In this document: piece after piece, positions 14,261 to 15,266 of the stretch
Layout: each line of letters begins with the position of its first letter
How positions within the stretch are numbered: position 1 is the first letter of the stretch
The notes under the pieces: model-generated
The model's database searches: none
Told to the model about the DNA's origin: nothing
Seen by the model: only the letters and a program-made list of their open reading frames with translations
NCBI GenBank assembly: GCA_026770615.1
Contig: MU632033.1
Location: 11,427 to 26,692, forward strand
Length of the DNA: 15,266 nucleotides
Direction of reading: 5' to 3'
Source of the DNA: Pavlovales sp. CCMP2436
Lineage: Eukaryota; Haptophyta; Pavlovophyceae; Pavlovales
Position numbers and translations under genes: made by a program

Positions 14261-14781
14261 TTACCGAGGTTTTTATTCAACGCGCTGATCCACACACCGA
14301 GGCATTTGGGACTTAACCCTAGATGTGCTAATCCGGTAGCCCGAGGCGATTTGTACTAATCCGGTAGCCCGAGGCGATTTGGGGGGAATCATGTTTGCCG
14401 GCCTTTACTGGACTTTCAGACGCTCCCGAGCTCTACCGCGACGCACACAAGACCACCGAATCCTCACGTTGTCGATCTGCCCGCCCACCACGCCTTCACA
14501 CCCGCGCAAACGCGATTCCCAATTTTGCGAATCCACCACTTTTTCGATTTTTTCATCTTGACCTATCGGGCGACTAACCCGACCGGTGCAACACTCAAGC
14601 CATCCGCCCCACCCCCGGGGTCCATCTCGTCGACCTGAGCTCCAAAAGTCCACGTCCGCATTCATCTGTGACCTCCCACGCGTGCACGGTTGCTAACCCT
14701 AGGTATGCTACATACGCAACCCGAGGCTATTTGTGCCAATCCGGTAGCCCGAGACGAATTGTAGCGTAGCCCGAGGCGATT
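14261..14781. other. Right flank without a gene; probable virus-to-host transition
   Basis: No convincing coding region is seen. The stretch contains two blocks of dispersed repeats (listed separately) and becomes increasingly CCACC/GC-rich toward the right. The last viral gene begins at 14260 and host retroelement sequence appears from about 14870, so the element's right boundary probably lies in or near this interval. I found no inverted copy of it in the left flank. Confidence 0.45.
14314..14382. repeat. Dispersed repeat block 1 (taaccctag plus two 25-bp units)
   Basis: The block starts with taaccctag (14314-14322) and carries two identical 25-bp units at 14328-14352 and 14356-14380, each ending in cccgaggcgattt. 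A related block lies at 14694-14782. These look like host interspersed repeats or a subterminal repeat of the element. Confidence 0.75.
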
Positions 14782-14782
14782 T
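14694..14782. repeat. Dispersed repeat block 2, diverged copy of block 1
   Basis: It begins with taaccctag at 14694, followed by three imperfect units carrying the cccgagg core: one near 14716-14733, one at 14736-14760 with about three changes, and a truncated one at 14761-14782. Block order and spacing resemble 14314-14382, indicating a duplicated repeat-bearing segment about 380 bp apart. Confidence 0.65.
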
Positions 14783-15260
14783 CACCAACGCCCTCCGGTT
14801 CCCATCATTCTCGACCGCTTTCCACCACGCACTCCACCACGCACTCCACCACGCCCCACCGGAAGAGATACGCGAAGACCCTTGTTGAGGAAGACCCCTT
14901 TGGTGAGCCCCCGTCTCAGCGCACACGAGATGCCGATTGGCCGCGCAGCCTCCGCGACGCCGACCTGGGCCGCGCACTTGCGGAGTGGCACGCACCGTGC
15001 AGCGCAGAACACAAATAGAACCAGGGAGGCAGGTCGCCGTTTGCGAAGGATGATGCCAGCCAGGCACGTGACTCGAGTACTTGGCGTGCGGCATCTCCAA
15101 CAAAGGGTACGGTCGGGGCAAGCGGTATGAGGTACTCATAATTCCATGGCGACGCGCCCTGGGCCTTGTCGGTCTTGAGCCCGCGATAGGACTCCTGCAT
15201 CTCCGAGATGCCGACCACGAGCCGGTCAGTGGCGTCGAGGCCTGGGATGACTGGCGGCAT
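14782..15260 (-). pseudogene. Non-LTR-type reverse transcriptase fragment (frameshifted, host retroelement)
   Basis: Two overlapping frames on the minus strand carry reverse-transcriptase signatures. From 15260 the reading includes YRGLKTDKAQGASPWNYEYL and FANGDLPPWFY, matching the retroelement pattern K-x-D-x-A-x-G-x-S-x-W followed by a helix and L-P-x-W. Near 15005-15020 the homology moves by one base to the frame containing VPLRKCAAQVGVAEAARPIG and CALRRGLTKGV, which is the R-P-I-x-[IV]-x-x-x-L-R-R element. The sequence runs off the right edge and has no catalytic Y-x-D-D box in view. It is a partial, decayed copy, typical of retroelements in protist, algal and oomycete genomes, and marks this side as host DNA. 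Confidence 0.6.
14821..14855. repeat. 12-bp tandem repeat, about three units
   Basis: The unit tccaccacgcac is repeated just under three times. It lies at the poorly conserved downstream end of the reverse-transcriptase fragment and looks like a minor host satellite. Confidence 0.85.
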
Positions 15261-15266
15261 GGCCGT

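Noticed and set aside
240..14300. Terminal inverted repeats of the element
   Set aside because: Comparing the left flank with the reverse complement of the right flank by eye gave no extended match; a computed self-alignment could overturn this.
14314..14322. Telomere-like sequence (taaccctag)
   Set aside because: Only single nine-base occurrences in each of two repeat blocks, not tandem telomeric repeats.

Overview
The window looks like a nearly complete endogenous small DNA virus of the Polinton-like / adintovirus type (kingdom Bamfordvirae, probably Preplasmiviricota) lodged in a eukaryotic, probably protist or algal, genome. The evidence is a viral morphogenesis set (A32-like packaging ATPase, penton-type minor capsid protein, double-jelly-roll major capsid protein), a protein-primed family B DNA polymerase with a built-in endonuclease VII-like domain, and no bacterial gene organisation. 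The two edges (about 1-138 and 14300-15266) are GC-rich, repetitive and virus-free. The right edge carries a broken reverse-transcriptase fragment of the non-LTR retroelement kind, so it is most likely host DNA.

Layout, left to right. 1-658: short interspersed repeats, then an AT-rich stretch without a gene. 659-3016, minus strand: a 101-aa basic protein, the packaging ATPase and a 432-aa unknown protein form one compact leftward cluster. 3060-6883, plus strand: penton/minor capsid protein, a small Gly/Ala-rich hydrophobic protein, the major capsid protein (interrupted by one in-frame stop and two single-base frameshifts), a GIY-YIG-like nuclease and a class 3 lipase-like protein. 6884-8045, minus strand: a small doubtful gene, a 111-aa protein ending in a CaaX-type prenylation signal, a duplicated promoter/start region and a 167-aa unknown protein. 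8084-8145: a long near-perfect palindrome at the end of the polymerase gene. 8117-13058, minus strand: a very large replication gene encoding family B polymerase followed, through an acidic repetitive linker, by a second polymerase core of the TVpol (family A-like) type. 13046-14260, minus strand: a basic protein overlapping the polymerase start (terminal-protein candidate) and a small zinc-ribbon protein.

How it works together: the left half makes and fills the capsid. The lipase could act in membrane passage and the GIY-YIG protein in DNA processing. The right half replicates the genome, most likely by protein priming. I see no integrase, no adenain-type capsid protease and no superfamily 3 helicase, and I could not find terminal inverted repeats, so the element may be incomplete, immobile, or only partly contained in the window.

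State of the element: I locate five frameshifts (two in the capsid gene, two in the polymerase, one in the host reverse transcriptase), all equivalent to loss of a single base, plus in-frame TAA (capsid) and TGA (polymerase) stops. Either the element is decaying by small deletions or the assembly has indel errors. The most unusual feature is the two-polymerase fusion.
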